The notes beneath the pieces were generated by a model. It was not told the origin of the DNA. It saw nothing but the letters and a program-made list of their open reading frames with translations, and searched no databases. A DNA stretch of 64,000 nt from Isoperla grammatica (Eukaryota; Arthropoda; Insecta; Plecoptera; Perlodidae): NCBI GenBank assembly GCA_945910005.1, contig OX246746.1:21961095-22025094 (forward strand), in the 5' to 3' direction. The translations under genes and the position numbers were made by a program. Position 1 is the first letter of the stretch. Each line of letters starts with the position of its first letter. Positions 62,891-64,000 of the stretch are shown one piece after another.

Positions 62891-64000
62891 TGGTTGCTAT
62901 GCAACACGTAGCAGATAGTTGCTATACAACATGGTATTAGATGGTTGCTATGCAACACGTAGCAGATAGTTGCTATACAACATGGTATTAGATGGTTGCT
63001 ATGTAACACGTAGCAGATAGTTGCTATACAACATGGTAATAGATGGTTGCCATGCAACACGTAGCAGATAGTTGCTTTACAACATGGAATAAGCTGCTTG
63101 CTATGCAACACGTAGCAGACAGTTGCTATAAACATGGTATAAGCTGGTTTCTATGCAACACGTAGCAATTAGTCGCTATACGACAAGGTATTAGATGGTT
63201 TCTATGCGACATGGTATTAGATGGTTGCTATGCAACACGTAGCAGATGGTTGCTATGCAACACGTAACAGATGGTTGCTATACGACATGGTATTAGATGG
63301 TTGCTATGCAACACGTGGCAAATAGTTGCTATACAACATGGAATTAGATAGTTGCTATGCGACACGTAGCAGATAGTTGCTATACAACATGGTATTAGAT
63401 GGTTGCTATGCAATACGTATCAGATAGTTGCTATTTATTATGGTTTAAGATGGTTGCTATGCAACACGTAGCAGATAGTTGCTATACAACATGGTATAAG
63501 ATGGTTGCTATACAACATGGTTTAAGATGGTTGCTATGCAACACGTAGCAGATGGTTGCTATGCGACACGTAGCAGATGGTTGCTGTACAACATAGTATT
63601 AGATGGTTGCTATGCAACACGTAGCAGATAGTTGCTAAACAACATGGTATTAGATGGTTGCTATGCAACACGTAGCAGATAGTTGCTATACAACATGGTA
63701 TTAGATGGTTGCTATGCGACACGTAGCAGATGGTTGCTATACAACATGGTATTAGATGGTTGCTATGCAACACGTAGCAGATAGTTGCTATACATTATGG
63801 TTTAAGATGGTTGCTATGCAACACGTAGCAGATAGTTGCTATACAACATGGTATAAGATGGTTGCTATGAAACACGTAGCAGATAGTTGCTTTACAACAT
63901 GGTATAAGATGGTTGCTATACAACATGGTTTAAGATGGTTGCTATGCCACACGTAGCAGATAGTTGCTAAACAACATGGTATTAGATGGTTGCTATGCAA
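62891..64000. repeat. Start of the next satellite spacer, cut by the window
   Basis: The sequence matches 53.05-54.17 kb at a 9,834-bp offset. The array therefore continues to the right. Confidence 0.85.

Larger units (their letters stand above)
16069..64000. repeat. Satellite array: 51-bp dimer (25 + 26 bp monomers), continuing past the window
   Basis: The array is continuous from about 16069 to the end. Monomer A (25 bp) has the core TGGTTGCTATGCAACACG; monomer B (26 bp) has TAGTTGCTATACAACATGG and usually ends GTATTA or GTATAA. They alternate, giving a 51-bp dimer; about 47.9 kb corresponds to some 1,880 monomers by division. Variants recur in fixed order (CGACACG, CAACCCG, CATTATGGTTTAAG, TTTACAACATGG, TGAAACACG), which defines higher-order repeats. 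Both cores are imperfect palindromes around GTTGCTAT. No transposon or unique DNA interrupts the array. The left ~1.2 kb is more degenerate. Reading frames exist on both strands because 51 is divisible by 3. Confidence 0.97.

Noticed and set aside
16460..63956. Dozens of 60-156-codon open frames within the satellite
   Set aside because: They occur on both strands with the same 17-codon period, begin and end at monomer variants, and lose frame between 2,251-bp units. They follow from repeat length, not from coding constraint.
16069..64000. CRISPR-like appearance of regularly spaced short repeats
   Set aside because: The 'spacers' are themselves copies of the same monomer, there are no cas genes, and the host is an animal.
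16069..64000. Self-cleaving (hammerhead-type) satellite RNA
   Set aside because: The conserved CTGATGA and GAAA core elements are absent from the monomers.

Overview
This window is animal nuclear DNA, not bacterial. It holds one recognisable host-gene piece: the last coding exon of an anaphase-promoting-complex subunit 2 gene, introduced by an ordinary 3' splice site. Around it lie several classes of transposable element, and three quarters of the window is one satellite array. The element mix is a Mag-type Ty3/gypsy LTR element, CR1/L2-like LINEs (one with an N-terminal 2A peptide), a jockey-like LINE and short hAT-type elements. Together with abundant TAGGCCTA words, this fits a marine invertebrate, possibly an echinoderm or another invertebrate deuterostome. 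The species assignment is inference and weak.

Layout. 1-2498: the 5' half of a decayed minus-strand Ty3/gypsy element (RT, protease, two zinc knuckles, gag, probable PBS and LTR). 2567-3325: a 759-bp hAT-type element with a perfect 8-bp target duplication. 3334-3905: intron end. 3906-4100: terminal anapc2 exon. 4287-5845: six ~210-bp tandem repeats, one interrupted by a LINE 3' end. 6453-7380: an old ~135-bp duplication split by a second hAT-type element (6595-7258). 8089-11941: a CR1-like LINE with a 2A peptide and endonuclease domain, internally deleted, then broken by a minus-strand LINE (9580-10970) and a third hAT-type element (11161-11799). 12409-12575: a (TTTA)n microsatellite. 12718-14082: a GC-rich jockey-like LINE fragment flanked by an 11-bp target duplication. 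14240-14323: a candidate short first exon. 14330-14985: TAGGCCTA-rich DNA with strong inverted repeats.

16069-64000: one continuous satellite that runs off the window. The basic unit is a 51-bp dimer of a 25-bp and a 26-bp monomer. Dimers are organised into a 2,251-bp higher-order repeat (13 copies located by one marker, in four clusters). The clusters sit in super-repeats of roughly 9-15 kb that recur at exact offsets (11,442; 15,345; 13,146; 9,834 bp). The left edge (16.07-17.3 kb) is more degenerate, as expected at the border of a homogenised array. Each monomer core is a near-palindrome resembling an RFX X-box. The satellite is open on both strands only because 51 is a multiple of 3; I do not regard it as protein coding.

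Most of the window is selfish or satellite DNA, so there is little gene cooperation to describe. The strongest leads are the multi-level satellite with its X-box-like palindromes, the LINE with a canonical 2A motif, and the dated nesting of elements around 8-12 kb.
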